A stretch of 64,000 bases of DNA from Mytilus galloprovincialis (GCF_965363235.1 NC_134840.1:61337793-61401792); one strand, 5' to 3'. Positions 28,801 to 40,369 are shown, counted from the first letter of the stretch. Notes: generated from the sequence alone by a model not told the origin. Program-made: numbers and translations.

Positions 28801-31800
28801 GATTGACACCTTACAGGTTCATTGGACTTCCTACTGCCAGGAAAATGGACAGTTGTGCTGTCCAACCAATGTCCAACAATCGAACTAATGAGCATTTATT
28901 GAACTGACCATGTCTAGTTGTCATATTTCATTAAAATATGATTGATTTTGAAAAAGACAATAGCGTGAGTCATGGTGGAGATTGACTCGTAATCTCCGAT
29001 TTAATCACCGGTCAGTCTCCGTAATTATGACCATTTTACCAAATGATAATAGCTAGTTTTATAATAGATGGTTCTTATGTGCTTCTAGCTTAATTAAATG
29101 TTTAAGTCGTTGTCTTCTTAGTTAATTTTATAGTAATATAGTTCCTTCGTGGTGAGATCAGTGGTGGCTATATAATGTTAATTCGCAAGCTTGTACCATG
29201 ATTCAGACATTAACGGCAATTAACACATGCCATTGCAAAAGACATGCCTATATTTGTATCCATTTTATTTGTTATTCGTTGCAGATTTGACGAAAAATAT
29301 CGAATGCACTGCGGCTGTCAATGTGTTTTCCCAACTCAACTCAAGGGCTTAAAATTCACGGTGGTCTGAATTTGATTCTTTTTTTTTCAATTTCAACTTC
29401 ATCTTCAATAGTTGTCTGTTAAAGGAGCTCTAGCTACGAGATATTTAACAAATCTAAAGTATGATTTTTGCTGTTGTTGTTCAATCATTAATGTAAGTAA
29501 TATAATGAAGTTATAATTCGCTTTTAGCAGCCAGTAAGGCTTAATTTTGTTATTGGGATGTACAAGTACCGAGCCACGTCCACTTTTATTTTAATCCATC
29601 TGATGAGTTAAGCCTTTTCCGACTGAGTTTTATAGTTCGTTCTTATGTTGTACTGTTATACCACTGTCCCAGGTTAGGCGGAGGGTTGGGATCCCGCTAA
29701 CATGCTTAATTAACCCCGCCACATTCTATATGTATGTGCCTGTCCCAAGTCAGGAGCCTGTAATTCAGTGGTTGTCGTTTGTTTATGTGTTACATATTTG
29801 TTTTCGTTCATTTTTGTACATAAATAAGGCTGTTAGTTTTCTCGTTTGATTTTTTTTACATTGTCATTGCAGGGCCTTTTATAACTGACTGTGCGGAATG
29901 GGCTTTGCTCATTGTTGAAGGCCGTACGGTGACCTATAGTTGTTAATTTCTGTGTCATTTTGGTCTCTTGTGGAGAGTTGTCTCATTGGCGATCATACCA
30001 CATCTACTTTTTTTATAGTTAGCTAGTATGAATAGTCACTGTATAGTCGCTGTTCTGAAAACTATGGTGCCGCTCAAAGCTATTTATTATATTTATTATC
30101 TCAGAAAATCAGTAAATCTTATTAGAAATTAGGGGGAGGGGCAGACATCCCGCCCCCTTATGGAGCTACATTTATGGTTAATCTAGATGGTTTACTTATT
30201 CCACTCCAAGCTGTGTCTAAGTTGCAATAACTTCTTTCTCAATCCACTATTAAATAAATAAATATAATTAAACTAAACTGTAAAAAGTACAAGGGCCCCC
30301 CTTTTCAAAATCCTGATTTCGCATCTGGCATAACTGTATCTTACATTAATGAAATGAACTGAAATAGCTGTTAATTTTGTTTAAAATACTAGTAATACCC
30401 CAAAAACACCAATTTCATTAGAAAACTATCGTTGGTTTAATCTTTCTGTGTTGCTAGTAATCCTCGTTAAAAAAAGAGGCATTATTTATTTCAAAATAAA
30501 CAAACTATTAACTGCATCAATACCTTACTAAATAAAGTTAACACTACACATTTTCTGCTTGAATTTCTTTTCAATATTTAACAGATATTTATTTCATAAA
30601 CGGTCTTTAACAAATGATAAAATCTAAATTATAGACATCTGTCATAATATTTTTTTATTATTTGGGTCATTATCCTAGGAAATTGGACATTAGAATTTTT
30701 TTATAAACGTGCCAGTATTAAAAAAAATCATTAATTAACTCAAAATGAGTCACAAGTCAATGCGAGCGAGGTCGTTTTCCTCTGGCTTTTTAATTAGCCG
30801 CTTGTGTATTTGCCAAGAGCAACGTCCGAGAAATTTATTTGTGTCAGACGAACTAGAATGAAAAGTCAAACTTTTTCTTTCATTTCAACAAATAAAATAA
30901 AAAATCATTTACACTAACCCTTATCTCATTTACACTAACCTTTATTTTTTAACACGTTTATTTTTGATAAATCATAATATTATCAACATATTAAACCATC
31001 CAATTTATTCATGAATAAAAATTGCTCTCGTTTTACTGAATTATCTTGAAAAGAACAAAAATCCTTTTAAACTAATAATAATAATATTATACAGAGCCTT
31101 ATAATTATTTTTTATGAATAATAAATTTGACAAATATATGTTATAATAACATAGCAAACAATAATATATAGAGAATTACAATCATTTTTGATAAATAGAT
31201 ACTATAGAATAATACCTTTTTGGAAAAAATATTGACAAACATTATTTTATTTTGAAATTATCTATTGAAAATAACTATTTATTCTATTTCATGCATTTAC
31301 TTGAAATCGTTTATATTCAATAGAAAACTAGCAACATCTTGTCTAGTGGTGAGAGGTAAAACCATAATGTGACTCACACTTTTTTATAAAAGGAAAACAA
31401 TGAATTATTATAACGCTTTGTCTTTTCCCTTATTCTATCAATAAAATATGAAAAAAGTACAATTAACATAAAAAAAATCGAACAAATTGCATTGTCTAAA
31501 GCAAGAATCAACTGTTTCCAAAATGCGTTAAAACACCTGAAAATTGAAAAATTATAATGAGTGATTCATACCATTCTATGAGTCAGGTGAAATAATGAAA
31601 GAATTAAAACAGAGAGTGAAACGCTTTGAAATTTTATACGTTAAAATCATTCTTGTTGACAGTTTGTTCGTTTGTACCCATTCTGTCGTGTTTAAACAAA
31701 TTTGTTAATAATTGAATGTTTTTGTTCCGTGTGATGGACAATAACTTTACTGACTTTGTTTATTTTAATTTCTTTTTAATAAGTAATTATCGCAGAAACA

Positions 31801-34011
31801 AAGGAGGTTCTATTAAAAAAAACCTCTTCAATATTACATTATACTATACTTTTGTATTGTATACCCTGAACTATGGAAAAGAGTGAGCAACCTATTTTAT
31901 ATAAATAAGCGTTTATTGTTTATAAGTTTTTTAATAACTATTTAAAATAAAATATAAGGGAAATCAGTACAGTTCTGGTTAGAATTACAAATCTACGTAA
32001 ATTTTATTATTTTAGTTTATTATCATAATTTTATACGTGTGAATAGATTTTTTGCAACTATAATGATGAAAATATGAAACGATTATAGTAATTAATTTGG
32101 GTCGCTTTTGTTTTTGTTTCCAAACAAATACTCATATACTAAAGCTATATACCAAAAAGCACACACAGAAGAACAACAGGTACTCCTTCCTGTACAGTGT
32201 GTCATACGGGCGGTATCAAATTTGATTGAAAGGAAAAATGAAAATGTAGGAATATTGTTAAACTCTAATGATACAACACAGACCCTCTCTGGATACCATC
32301 ATATCATACAAAGTAGAATAACACTACCAAAAAGATAAAACTCAAATGTTGTTATTATTTTTTCTTTTACTTTTAGGACATACGACCCCATCACTAATGA
32401 GTGGACAGAGCCTCTACCTGGAGTTATTCTCCCGCATGAAAGAGAAAAACATAATATGATCTCAGTTGGAAAACGAGTGGTAGTTATAGGAGGTTTGTAT
32501 CTTTCACACACTAAATCTTGAATTAAAAGATTTTCAAAGATGAACAATACTGCATGGACATTGGTATTAGGAACAAAGTTCATCAAATACACACTTGCAT
32601 CTGAATATTCAATTCTAGTATAGGAAATGTTTTTTTATTAGCCCTGTTGACAATATCAAGGATTTGTTACCATAATAACTTGACCAAAGTGGGTTTTTTA
32701 GGGGGGAGGGGTGACAGATTCATTGGTTAAAGAAAATTCAGTTTTATATAAAAGTTAGTTGAAATAAGATGTTGTGCTTTGATTCATTAAAAGATGGCCA
32801 TGCAAACGATGCGAAAAGTCAAGTAAGAATTAAGTTTATGGATTAGGCAGTTTCGTTTTAAAACAAATATAACTTGTGAATTTACATGTTGCCGTTTCAA
32901 AATCTGTTGGAAAATTTCAAACTTGTCAATTGTTTTGATATACTGTATATAGTTAAAGGTTCGAGAGTAACTACTCCTCGGAGGGGACTGAATCGTAACC
33001 ATTGGCTACCAAAGATGCTGAATTGCTATATTGTGATAATTTCTAATGATAATTTGACTGTCCCTCTGGTATCTTTCTTCCCTCTTTTACATTTTTTTCA
33101 TTTTACATCCATGAAATAAAACATCACACATAGAGCTTATTTGAACTCTTGTTCGGTTTCCCCGCCAAAAATGGGTTAGAGATATGTACAACTGCACTGA
33201 ATGAATCGTTGTTATAATATTTGATGATATTGTCATATATAATTCATCTCATCTTATTTTTAGGACGAGGATTTGATCAAGAAACCTTCTCAGAAAAAGA
33301 CGAGGGAGCCGTTTGTAGTTATAACACACATACGAAAGGCAATGCGAGAAAAGACGGGATTTGGGATATATTCCATCCTAATGTTTTCAATCCAAGAGGA
33401 AATGCTGGTGTTGTACTGTTGGGTGAGTTTTCTTGTCACTGAAAACTTTTGTTATATAGGGTAGCTTTACATTTTACACTTGGTGTTACCACTAATTGGG
33501 CTCTACTTCAACCGTTATTAATTAACAGGAAAATGTCCATCACACAAACCACATCAATAAATAACAATATACATAACAAAATTAACGAACTTTTAAATTG
33601 GTTATTATTTTGCAGTCGAGACTGGATTGATTTATTTGTCAAACATGTCCTAAGCAAAACCAGGAACATACATATATTTGTTAGATATACTGTTCCCAGG
33701 CAAACCTTAAAAAGACCAATGAACACTAAATATTCGTCGCAAAACCATGGGTATGTCATTCAAAGCGGAATAACTCTTTATTTTTAGGAAGAAATTTGTA
33801 CCTTATAGGCGGTAAAAGTTACCAAAAGGACTGTGATGTCAGGATGGTTGAATGCTATAACACAAAGAGACGGAAGATTAGAGAATCGTTTCAACTACCA
33901 GACAGTTTTAGCTATGTCAACGTTGATTGTGTTGTCCTCAAAGTGCCTATCACAAATACAGATATTAATTTTGATGATATATTATTGTATGACAAATACA
34001 TAATGTGGTAG
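16490..34011 (+). CDS. Kelch-repeat protein, 5 exons, 355 aa, no BTB domain found
   Basis: Exons: 16490-16872 (ATG at 16491), 22005-22191, 32377-32492, 33264-33422 and 33788-34011. Phases 1, 2, 1 and 1 close to 356 codons including TAG. Kelch blades are clear: LYVIGGKD with WRYDPANSRW, IYVTGG with ECYDPVKDKWTEI, LYASGG with TYDPITNEWTEP, VVVIGG, and LYLIGG with VECYNTKRRK. Several carry the GG doublet with Tyr and Trp spaced as in kelch motifs. Most introns fall just at the GG doublet or at the Trp. Kelch propellers bind protein partners, often as substrate receptors for CUL3 ligases when a BTB-BACK module is present. Here the first exon is preceded by a good acceptor (TTTCTATTTTAG), so at least one more 5' exon, coding or untranslated, should exist. 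No BTB/BACK sequence is visible between 12.3 and 16.5 kb. Confidence 0.85.
16986..17130 (+). repeat. Mussel dispersed repeat, diverged copy in the Kelch intron
   Basis: AAAAGAAGATGTGGTATGCTTG followed by TGACACAGAAATTAACAACT and CATACCGCATAGTCAGC. It starts about 110 bp after the exon 1 donor of the Kelch gene. Confidence 0.8.
17480..17640 (+). repeat. Diverged retroelement tail fragment
   Basis: It contains TCCGGGTTCGGGATTTTCTC, TGAAGACCCATTGGTGG and GGGTTGTTGTCTCGTCGAC and ends in a run of CATTCTCATTCTCATTTTT. It matches the tail near 59.56-59.69 kb with many differences. Confidence 0.65.
18225..18300 (-). repeat. Inverted retroelement tail end
   Basis: AAATTGAGAATGGAAATGGG and AATGTGTCAAAGAGACAACA are the exact reverse complement of the tail terminus at 59.64-59.69 kb. 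Only the last about 75 bp of the element are present. Confidence 0.7.
18765..19310. promoter_or_regulatory. Candidate intronic regulatory island in the Kelch gene
   Basis: A repeat-free stretch of higher complexity than the surrounding intron. It carries homeodomain-like TAATTAATTAAT, AGCCAATCA and CACGTG (within AACACGTGC), with several short GC-richer blocks. It has no open frame. The regulatory reading is inferred from composition only. Confidence 0.25.
20466..20650 (+). repeat. Mussel dispersed repeat, well preserved copy
   Basis: A run of about 20 A precedes GAAGATGTGGTATGATTACC; the copy ends at CCCCGAAATGACAATGTAAA. It is the best preserved short copy in the window. Confidence 0.85.
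21311..21439. mobile_element. 129-bp MITE with 19-bp perfect terminal inverted repeats
   Basis: The ends AATCATTTTCATAACAGCG and CGCTGTTATGAAAATGATT are exact reverse complements. No clear target duplication was found. It lies directly beside the LINE fragment that starts at 21453. Confidence 0.7.
21453..21925 (-). pseudogene. 3' fragment of a non-LTR retrotransposon (LINE) with GAAT microsatellite tail
   Basis: On the minus strand the segment 21780-21925 reads LRLNVEVGRYLNTQRENRI, then CICCNMNVSEDEYHFVLSC. This is the Cys-rich carboxyl end typical of these reverse transcriptases, and it parallels the end of the LINE at 57.1-57.4 kb. A stop follows soon after, then the 3' region and a (GAAT)n tract at 21456-21487. 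That tract is the 3' tail of the element. Only the last about 470 bp remain, inside the first Kelch intron. Confidence 0.75.
22192..24400. other. Start of the 10.2-kb Kelch intron, nothing recognised
   Basis: AT-rich intron DNA following donor GTAAGT at 22192. I see no repeat family shared with the rest of the window and no exon. Confidence 0.5.
24407..25878. mobile_element. TIR element with a core array of 167-bp repeats
   Basis: The termini TGTCTCGCCTT and AAGGCGAGACA are exact reverse complements. The interior holds about eight units; GAGATATGCCAATGC recurs at 25044, 25211, 25378, 25545 and 25713 (spacing 167-168), with older, more diverged units at 24878, 24710 and 24559. The rightmost two units are almost identical and the leftmost are the oldest. 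A decayed relative lies near 47.1-47.27 kb. It is in the second Kelch intron and has no coding capacity. Confidence 0.85.
26394..26640 (+). repeat. Mussel dispersed retroelement 3' fragment
   Basis: It contains CAGCAGGATCTGCTTACCC, TCGGAGCACCTGATGTCAA and TTATTTTCGACTTATGAGTT, then CCCTTTGATATCTTTCGCC. I recognise this as a common repeat 3' end in mussel DNA. A short piece of the same end (TTTGACTGTCCCTCTGGTAT) occurs at 33054-33090. Confidence 0.6.
26641..29639. other. Repeat-poor part of the Kelch intron
   Basis: About 3 kb with little recognisable repeat content. The sub-regions 27855-28010 and 28780-29000 are more complex than their surroundings and could be regulatory; that is inference only. 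The open frame at 28167-28451 has an acceptor-like TTTTTCCAG before it. It is not needed for the Kelch frame. Confidence 0.4.
29640..30010 (-). repeat. Long inverted copy of the mussel dispersed repeat
   Basis: It extends beyond the short copies. It begins CCACTGTCCCAGGTTAGG, includes CTGTCCCAAGTCAGGAGCC and CAGTGGTTGTCGTTTG, and ends GAGTTGTCTCATTGGCGATC then ACCACATC. It shows what the full element looks like and lies in the second Kelch intron. Confidence 0.85.
30720..30870. promoter_or_regulatory. Candidate intronic regulatory island
   Basis: About 150 bp of high-complexity sequence in an otherwise very AT-rich intron. It contains CATTAATTAACTC, TGAGTCA (AP-1 like) and TTTTTAATTAGCCGC (homeodomain-like). 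There is no open frame and no other copy in the window. Confidence 0.25.
30871..32376. other. Very AT-rich end of the Kelch intron
   Basis: Mostly low-complexity A/T sequence. A direct repeat of CATTTACACTAACC occurs at about 30907-30942. Nothing else recognised before the acceptor at 32376. Confidence 0.45.
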
Positions 34012-34232
34012 AATTTTACACTAGTCAATTATGTCACTGTCTTGCCTGAAATTATACTTTTTAGTCAGTTTAAAACTGTACCTCGAAAATATGAGAGTTA
34101 AAAGTATCTGTTTTGGTCTAAGAAAAGACGTCACAACAAAATACGGCCAATTATAGATGCAACCAAGGACGTATAACTAACATATACGTCCTTGATGCAA
34201 CTTATTTTTTTTATGCAAGTGCTAACGATTCT

Positions 34233-34238
34233 AATAAA
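34233..34238 (+). terminator. AATAAA polyadenylation signal of the Kelch gene
   Basis: AATAAA lies about 220 bp after the TAG stop, in AT-rich DNA. It follows a hairpin made of GGACGTATA and its complement at about 34168-34193. Confidence 0.45.
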
Positions 34239-35284
34239 TATAAGTTATTTGTGTAAGCTTTCACTTCTTTCATTCATTTTGAAACTGAAATGCAAATATG
34301 AAATCACAACAGCATTACCCGTATCAATGGTTTAATATAAATCCCACCAGGAAACTTGAAAACATAAATTTGAACAAAAGAAAAAATCAAGTCAGTCGAG
34401 GTGCATCAATACAATTTAAAAAATCGTACCACATACCAACGGTGTAATGTGTGTATACTTTTCATAAATGCACCAAATAAGAATTCCACCTATGTCTTGA
34501 GGCAATATTTCATGCATATTCAAGTCGAATACAAATTACCAACATACAATAGAATGATAATCTTCTTTAAGTGAAGCGAGCATGACACCTTTCACATAGC
34601 ATCGGATTATATAAGTGACCTCATTTCGACCGGTCGTGGCTACATATTTTTAAATCAATATACCGCCAAACGAGGGCGAGAACCAAAAGACACTGATGCT
34701 AATACAATACCATACTATAAATCAATGACATATCATGAAAAATTCCTCTGATATACAAGTCCCTGGTCAACGACGAAAAGAAGGTCAATCTGTACAATAG
34801 TTATAATCAAGCAGGAATTGAAGAAAAAAACTATATCCGATCTCAGCTCTAACCTCATACAATTTGGCATATATGTGTTATTACTTTGATATTTTACTTT
34901 ACCCTAACCCTGATGAATCATGTTTAATATGAGTTCAAGAGAGACGTGTTAATACAAACAAACTGTGGATAAGAGAACACAAGTACACACCCGTGATATC
35001 GCGGGTCCGTGACTGAATTAAAGTATATAACTATGCCTAAGCCTTAATTTAGTAATTGGTATTGTCATCTGATAAAGTCATGTCGATTATAAGATACACA
35101 GTTTTCTCTGCTTTCAAATCTTTCTGTTTGAACCCGTCGACCTGGAACTTATCAATTATAGGAAATATTAATTATTTGGAAAACAAAAGGTCCAGGCTAT
35201 CCAGGAATAGGGTATTTTTTAATCAACAGCATTGTCCTATATTAGTTATCTTAGAAAGTCTTGCTGATTGCTGAATGAAGGTAC

Positions 35285-35960
35285 AATAGGGAAAAATTTG
35301 ACAATGATTGAATTTAGTAGTGTCAGCCCTTTGATTATGACCCGTGTATATAGCAAAATCCTAAATACATCGTTTGGTGGTGCGCCTGTCAAATGCGGAA
35401 CGTACAGATAAGGTAATAGCTAACAGGTGAATATACTATTGGTATCGGTATCGGATTAGACCCGGAACTTGTTAATTATTGGCAATATTAATTACGTGGA
35501 AAACAAAAGGGTCTGGAGTGGTGTAATTTTTAATCTACACCATTGTCCTATATTAGTTATATATAGAGTGGTATAGGGGGAGGGTTGAGATCTCACAAAC
35601 ATGTTTAACCCCGCCGCATTTATGCGCCTGTCCCAAGTCAGGAGCCTCTGGCCTTTGTTAGTCTTGTATTATTTTAATTTTAGTTTCTTGTGTACAATTT
35701 GGAAATTAGTATGGCGTTCATTATCACTGGACTAGTATATATTTGTTTATGGGCCAGCTGAGGGACGCCTCCGGGTGCGGGAATTTCTCGCTACATTGAA
35801 GACCTGTTGGTGACCCTCTGCTGTTGTGTTTTTTATTTGGTCGGGTTGTTGTCTCTTTGACACATTCCCCATTTCCATTCTCAATTTTATTGATTTCTTT
35901 GATTTGTCGTTTTTACCCGATGACGGCTGACAAATTGGACCTCGTAATTTTAGTATTATA
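35285..35960 (-). mobile_element. Dispersed element interrupted by a retroelement tail
   Basis: The flanks 35285-35560 and 35895-35960 are reverse complements of parts of 53368-53690: they share GGTCCAATTTGTCAGCCGTC (as its complement), TTCCACGTAATTAATATTGC and CACGGGTCATAATCA. In this copy the sequence is split at TTAGTTATATA by the tail at 35565-35895. A third, partial copy lies at 35140-35265. Confidence 0.65.
35565..35895 (+). repeat. Retroelement 3' tail, inserted copy
   Basis: TATAGGGGGAGGGTTGAGAT, CTGTCCCAAGTCAGGAGCC and GAAGACCTGTTGGTGACC, ending CCATTTCCATTCTCAATTTT. It is the same tail that follows the retroelement ORF remnant at 58.76 kb, here truncated at its 5' side. Confidence 0.8.
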
Positions 35961-36159
35961 GATGTGCTTGAAAACATCCTGGTGTTGACAGACAGTGCCA
36001 ACATCACACACCAAACTCAAACAGCTGCACAGAGCATAGAGAAATCGTGGACGGCCAGTTAAAGATAAATCATAAGCACTAACTCTTCAAAGGAAAAAAA
36101 ACCAACAAGATAAAAGCATTTAACAACTGTAGATGCTATAGACTACGGTCAAAAGATAT

Positions 36160-36440
36160 AATAAGATGTGGTATGCGTCCCAAAATGAGACAGCTCTCTA
36201 TCTAAGTCACAATATGTAAAAGTAAACAATTATAAAGGTCAAAGTATGGTCTTAAACACGGAGTCTTGGTTCACACCGAACAGCAAGCTATAAAGAGCTC
36301 CAACCTGTGAAAAGTGTAAAACAACTCAAACAAGAAAACTAACGGTTTTACGTATAAAAAAATGATAAACGAGAAACATATATGAACCACATCAACAAAC
36401 GACAACTACTGAACAACGGTTTCCTGATTTAGAACAGGTT
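36160..36440 (+). repeat. Diverged long copy of the mussel dispersed repeat
   Basis: TAAGATGTGGTATGCGTCCC, then TGAGACAGCTCTC, AACACGGAGTCTTGG and CAAACGACAACTACTGAAC. It differs from the short family by insertions and many substitutions and resembles the copy at 44.9 kb (ACACGGAGCCTTGG). Confidence 0.75.
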
Positions 36441-37350
36441 TAGTTTAAACATATTTATTTATTGTGGATTGGGAAACTAGATATTACAACTTATAGTAAT
36501 CCCTTTCCACTTTGCTGGTGCGAGTGCTGCCTTGTAACGACAGGGGCACATTTACCCTAATACATTTATTTTCGGGATCAACCAAATCTCACTCCTTTAA
36601 TTTCAATCACTGGAACTTTAAAACTTACATAGAAAAACGTAAAAGATAGTAAAACAAGACGTCCAGAAAAAAACTCGGATCACCATGTGTGCAAAATGAT
36701 ATATTTTAGATGTATTAACTACAGAAACATGTAAGAATATAAGCCAGACGATGTCTCAAAATTGAACTTGATGAAACTCCGTGAATTATTAAATTAGAGT
36801 CTTGCAATACAGCAAGCTTTACGGTGCAAATGATAAGATGCTATAATGAAAGTGACTCACTTGACACATGAAGATCACATATGCTTCATTATTGCATCAA
36901 ATCTGGGAATACAGTTTTATATATTAATAGTAATGTGCAAGATTAAATGCAGAGGCTGTCATATCCCATAGCAGTCATTTGACTACTAAATTTTGTTGTA
37001 ATTGTCAAATGTAATAATGTTAAAAGGTAGGAACCTACGAAGAACAGAGCTGAGAGCTCCTCGTTTTTTTTTTTATCACCAAACAAGATATATATAGGTA
37101 ATGATGATTAGTTATGGAAATATAATTGTGTTTCATACTTGAAATAATGAAGCAGCTATGCACTTTATATTGTTCATCAATTTAACATAAGTGCTTACTA
37201 TATTTTCGTTGTTTCTTTTTTATTTAGACCCGTTTTCCCATGTCACACCGTGTTCACCTTGCTTTATTCAAGATATATGTAAGTAGTTGGTTCAATGGCA
37301 TTACTATTTATTTTGTCAGCTTTACTTTTCAGTATCGTTTGTAAAAAGTT
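36441..37350. other. Intergenic DNA, nothing recognised
   Basis: Between the Kelch gene and ARMC5, which are transcribed toward each other. No exon or repeat family recognised. Confidence 0.45.
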
Positions 37351-37356
37351 CATTTT

Positions 37357-37408
37357 TGTCGAGCCTTCGACTTTAGTCGAAAAAGCGAGACTAAGCGATC
37401 CTACATTC

Positions 37409-37440
<32 letters not shown>

Positions 37441-38215
37441 ACAAATATTCACTCTGTGGTTAAAGTTTTTGAAATTTTAATAACTTTCTTAAACTATACT
37501 GAATTTCTACCAAACTTGGAAAGAAGCTTGTTTATGATCACAAGAAAGTATCCAGAAGTAAATTTTGTAAAAATAAAATTCCATTTTTTCCGTATTTTAC
37601 TTATAAATGGACTTAGTTTTTCTGCGAGGAAACATTACATTCACTCTGTGGTTAAAGTTTTTAAAATTTTAATAACTTTCATAAACTATCCTTGATTTGT
37701 ACCAAACTTGGACAGAAGCTTGTTTATGATCATAAGATAGTATCAAGAAGAAAATTTTGTAAAAATAAATTTCCACTTTTCCGTATTTTACTTATAAATG
37801 GACTTAGTTTTTTTGCCAGAAACAAAACATTCGCTCTGTGGTTTAAGTTTTTAAAATGTTTATAATGTTCTTAAACTATCCTGGATTTCTACCAAACTTA
37901 GACAAAAGCTTGTTTCTGATCATAAGATATTATTCAGAAGTAAATTTTGCAAAAAAAAAAAATCACTTTTTCCGTATTTTACTTATAAATGGACTTAGTT
38001 TTTCTTCCAGTTAACATTACATACAGTCTGCAGTTAAAGTTTATAAAACATTTATTAGATTCATAAACTATCCTGGATTTTTTACCAAACTTGGAAACTT
38101 CTTTCAATCAAAAGACAGTATCGAGAGGGAAATTTTTATTGATGTTTTTCCTCATTTTTGTTGAGTCTGCGATTAACAGCAAAATAGGCGAGACACTGGG
38201 TTCCGTGGAACCCTT
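37357..38215. mobile_element. Element with a core array of 190-bp repeats
   Basis: The left end GTCGAGCCTTCGACTTTAGT leads into a CGTCGTCGTCGG/CGG trinucleotide run (37408-37436). Units then begin near 37451, 37642, 37832 and about 38023 (CACTCTGTGGTTAAAG), each with CTTGTTTATGATCA and TACTTATAAATGGACTTAG. The right end is AGGCGAGACACTGGGTTCC then GTGGAACCC. The trinucleotide run produces poly-Arg frames on both strands that are not genes. Confidence 0.8.
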
Positions 38216-40363
38216 ACGAATTTTTTTTTATCATCTACAAGAAGAACATCAAGAAACTCAGTTCCTTTGCTTGTTTGTCTCTTTAGTTGTGCATTTACTA
38301 CTTTTGTGCATGAATGGACACCCCATATCCTTTCTTTTCTATTAAGACATGTTCTACTTGCCAAAAACTGCAGTTGTATGTTTTTTTTTAGAAAACAACT
38401 TTCACATATCAGAGACCAAAGACTAGAATATAGAGTTTGAAAACATTCATGCCATCTTTCATTGTGTAGCTGAACATGACTAGTAGGTAGCTTCCATTTT
38501 CACAATAGATGGAGACACAATTTGTAAACTTAAGACAATGTGGCTGCTCCAGCTAACACGTAAACACACAAGCTACACAAATCCCTGCTGTGAATCAAAT
38601 TTGGTAAATAAATGGACAGTGATGTGGAAAATAAGTTGAGTAAGCAATTGTATTTCAAACTGGGGCCATCGTTTACTAGAAGTAAGTTGTGAACTTTTGG
38701 CAACTATTGAGGGATATCTCATGAAGCTAAGATGAGGAGCAGCAGTAAAAGTACTTTTTCCTTAGTTTTTGGTTTTCTTTTGGTTTGTTTAAGATTTTTG
38801 TTGTGAATTCATACACCATGTTCATCCTTTATCATTAAGATAAAACTTTAAGCAAGCATCATGCATGAAATATTTTAAAAGTTTCCTTATAAAAGTGTCC
38901 TGAACAAATGTTACTGCAAGCAACCACCACCTGTTTGAGAGCTGCACAACAATCCACTTGGCTAAATGTAATAGCCAGCTCATCAGCATGTCAGTAGTCA
39001 AAAGAAAAAGGCAAATCTTATTTGTGTCCAGATTTCATTTTTTTAATAAACAATGCATGTAACAATAAAATAAAATATCACAATTGTATTCAAGCATAAA
39101 CATTATTCAAACAACAATAACAACAAAGTAAAGCTAAGGACATATAAAATGATGTCCTTAAAAATTTCAAGTCCTCGGCAAAAGCCCCAAATTTTTCTAT
39201 TTTTTTTTATTATACAATTATAGGATCTTATTCCTTACATATCCACATTTATGATGATCATAATTATGCATACATCATATTACAAAGTGCAGTTTTTCAA
39301 AAATTAATTTAAAATGTATAAGTTTGTATTAAATTAATATATCAATGGTCCCAAATTATAAACTCAATTTTACAAGTCCAATCATGATCAGTGCTTAAAA
39401 TAATTGAACTCTGTTGTAGGGAAAATTCAATTTGTCGATATATTGATCAGCAATAAGATTTGAGACTTTGTATACATGTATATGTATGTATTCTTTTTCT
39501 AAATAAAGATACATTTATTCTACAACGTATTAGTAAAAATTTCATTCATTTGAATTAAGTACTCCAATTCTTTTATGGAAGTCATCATTGTATATCCAAA
39601 GATGATACTAAAGCAATCATTGATAATCTATTGGACTTGGTCCTTTAAAATTCACTATTATGAAATTTCTGGCCTTTCAAAAATATATGAGTGCAATCAT
39701 AAAATTAAGGCCTAGAAAATCAATAAACAAACTTAACTTTATATCAAGAAATTATGGATTATTTCAATAAGACATGACTAAAATCACAAAAATTAAAACT
39801 CATATTTTATTTTTATTCAAAATATGAATTTTGAACCATAACTCCAACATTGTTTGTTTTGAGTAATCAACAACATAATTTATTCTGTGTTAATTTCAGT
39901 GGTTGAAGAAACACAATAGCAAAGGTACATAAAAATTCCTAACTTTTTAATACATGTACTGTAATTAAAAGAGTAGGGAAGGGGAGGAGGGGGAGGGGGC
40001 ATTAAGGCATGGTTTAATTTTGGCCTCAGAAAATAAAATGTTTCATTACTATTTCAAATTAGCACATTATGTTTAGAAATGCATAGGGTAAAAAAAAATC
40101 ATGAAAAACAAAGATTTTTATCTGATGAAATTACGTTACTATATGTACTATTTAAATGTTCCATCTTTATTTCTGTTGTGGAAACATCATGGGCAGTCAA
40201 GAAACAACAAAATAATTTAACAGAAGCTCTTTTCTTAGGTGCGCACATACTTTTCCAATCCAAAAAATACTTAGAATTTGATGAAAAACAAGGAAAATCA
40301 AGAAATTTTCCAAATTTGGTCATGATTTGTTGCCATGGAATCTCGTTCAATGTGAAATTTGTT
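38216..40363. other. Region downstream of ARMC5, nothing recognised
   Basis: AT-rich DNA with a purine run (GGGAAGGGGAGGAGGGGGAG at about 39975). No exon or repeat family recognised; part of it may be ARMC5 3' UTR. Confidence 0.4.
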
Positions 40364-40369
40364 TTTATT
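40364..40369 (-). terminator. ARMC5: Candidate ARMC5 polyadenylation signal
   Basis: An AATAAA on the minus strand lies about 410 nt after the ARMC5 stop. Other AT-rich candidates lie further downstream, so the choice is tentative. Confidence 0.25.

Noticed and set aside
32108-32338. 76-codon plus-strand frame just before Kelch exon 3
   Set aside because: No Kelch motif, not needed for the frame, and composition typical of intron.
37264-37480. Overlapping frames with poly-Arg on both strands
   Set aside because: Produced by the CGTCGTCGTCGG/CGG trinucleotide tract within a mobile element.
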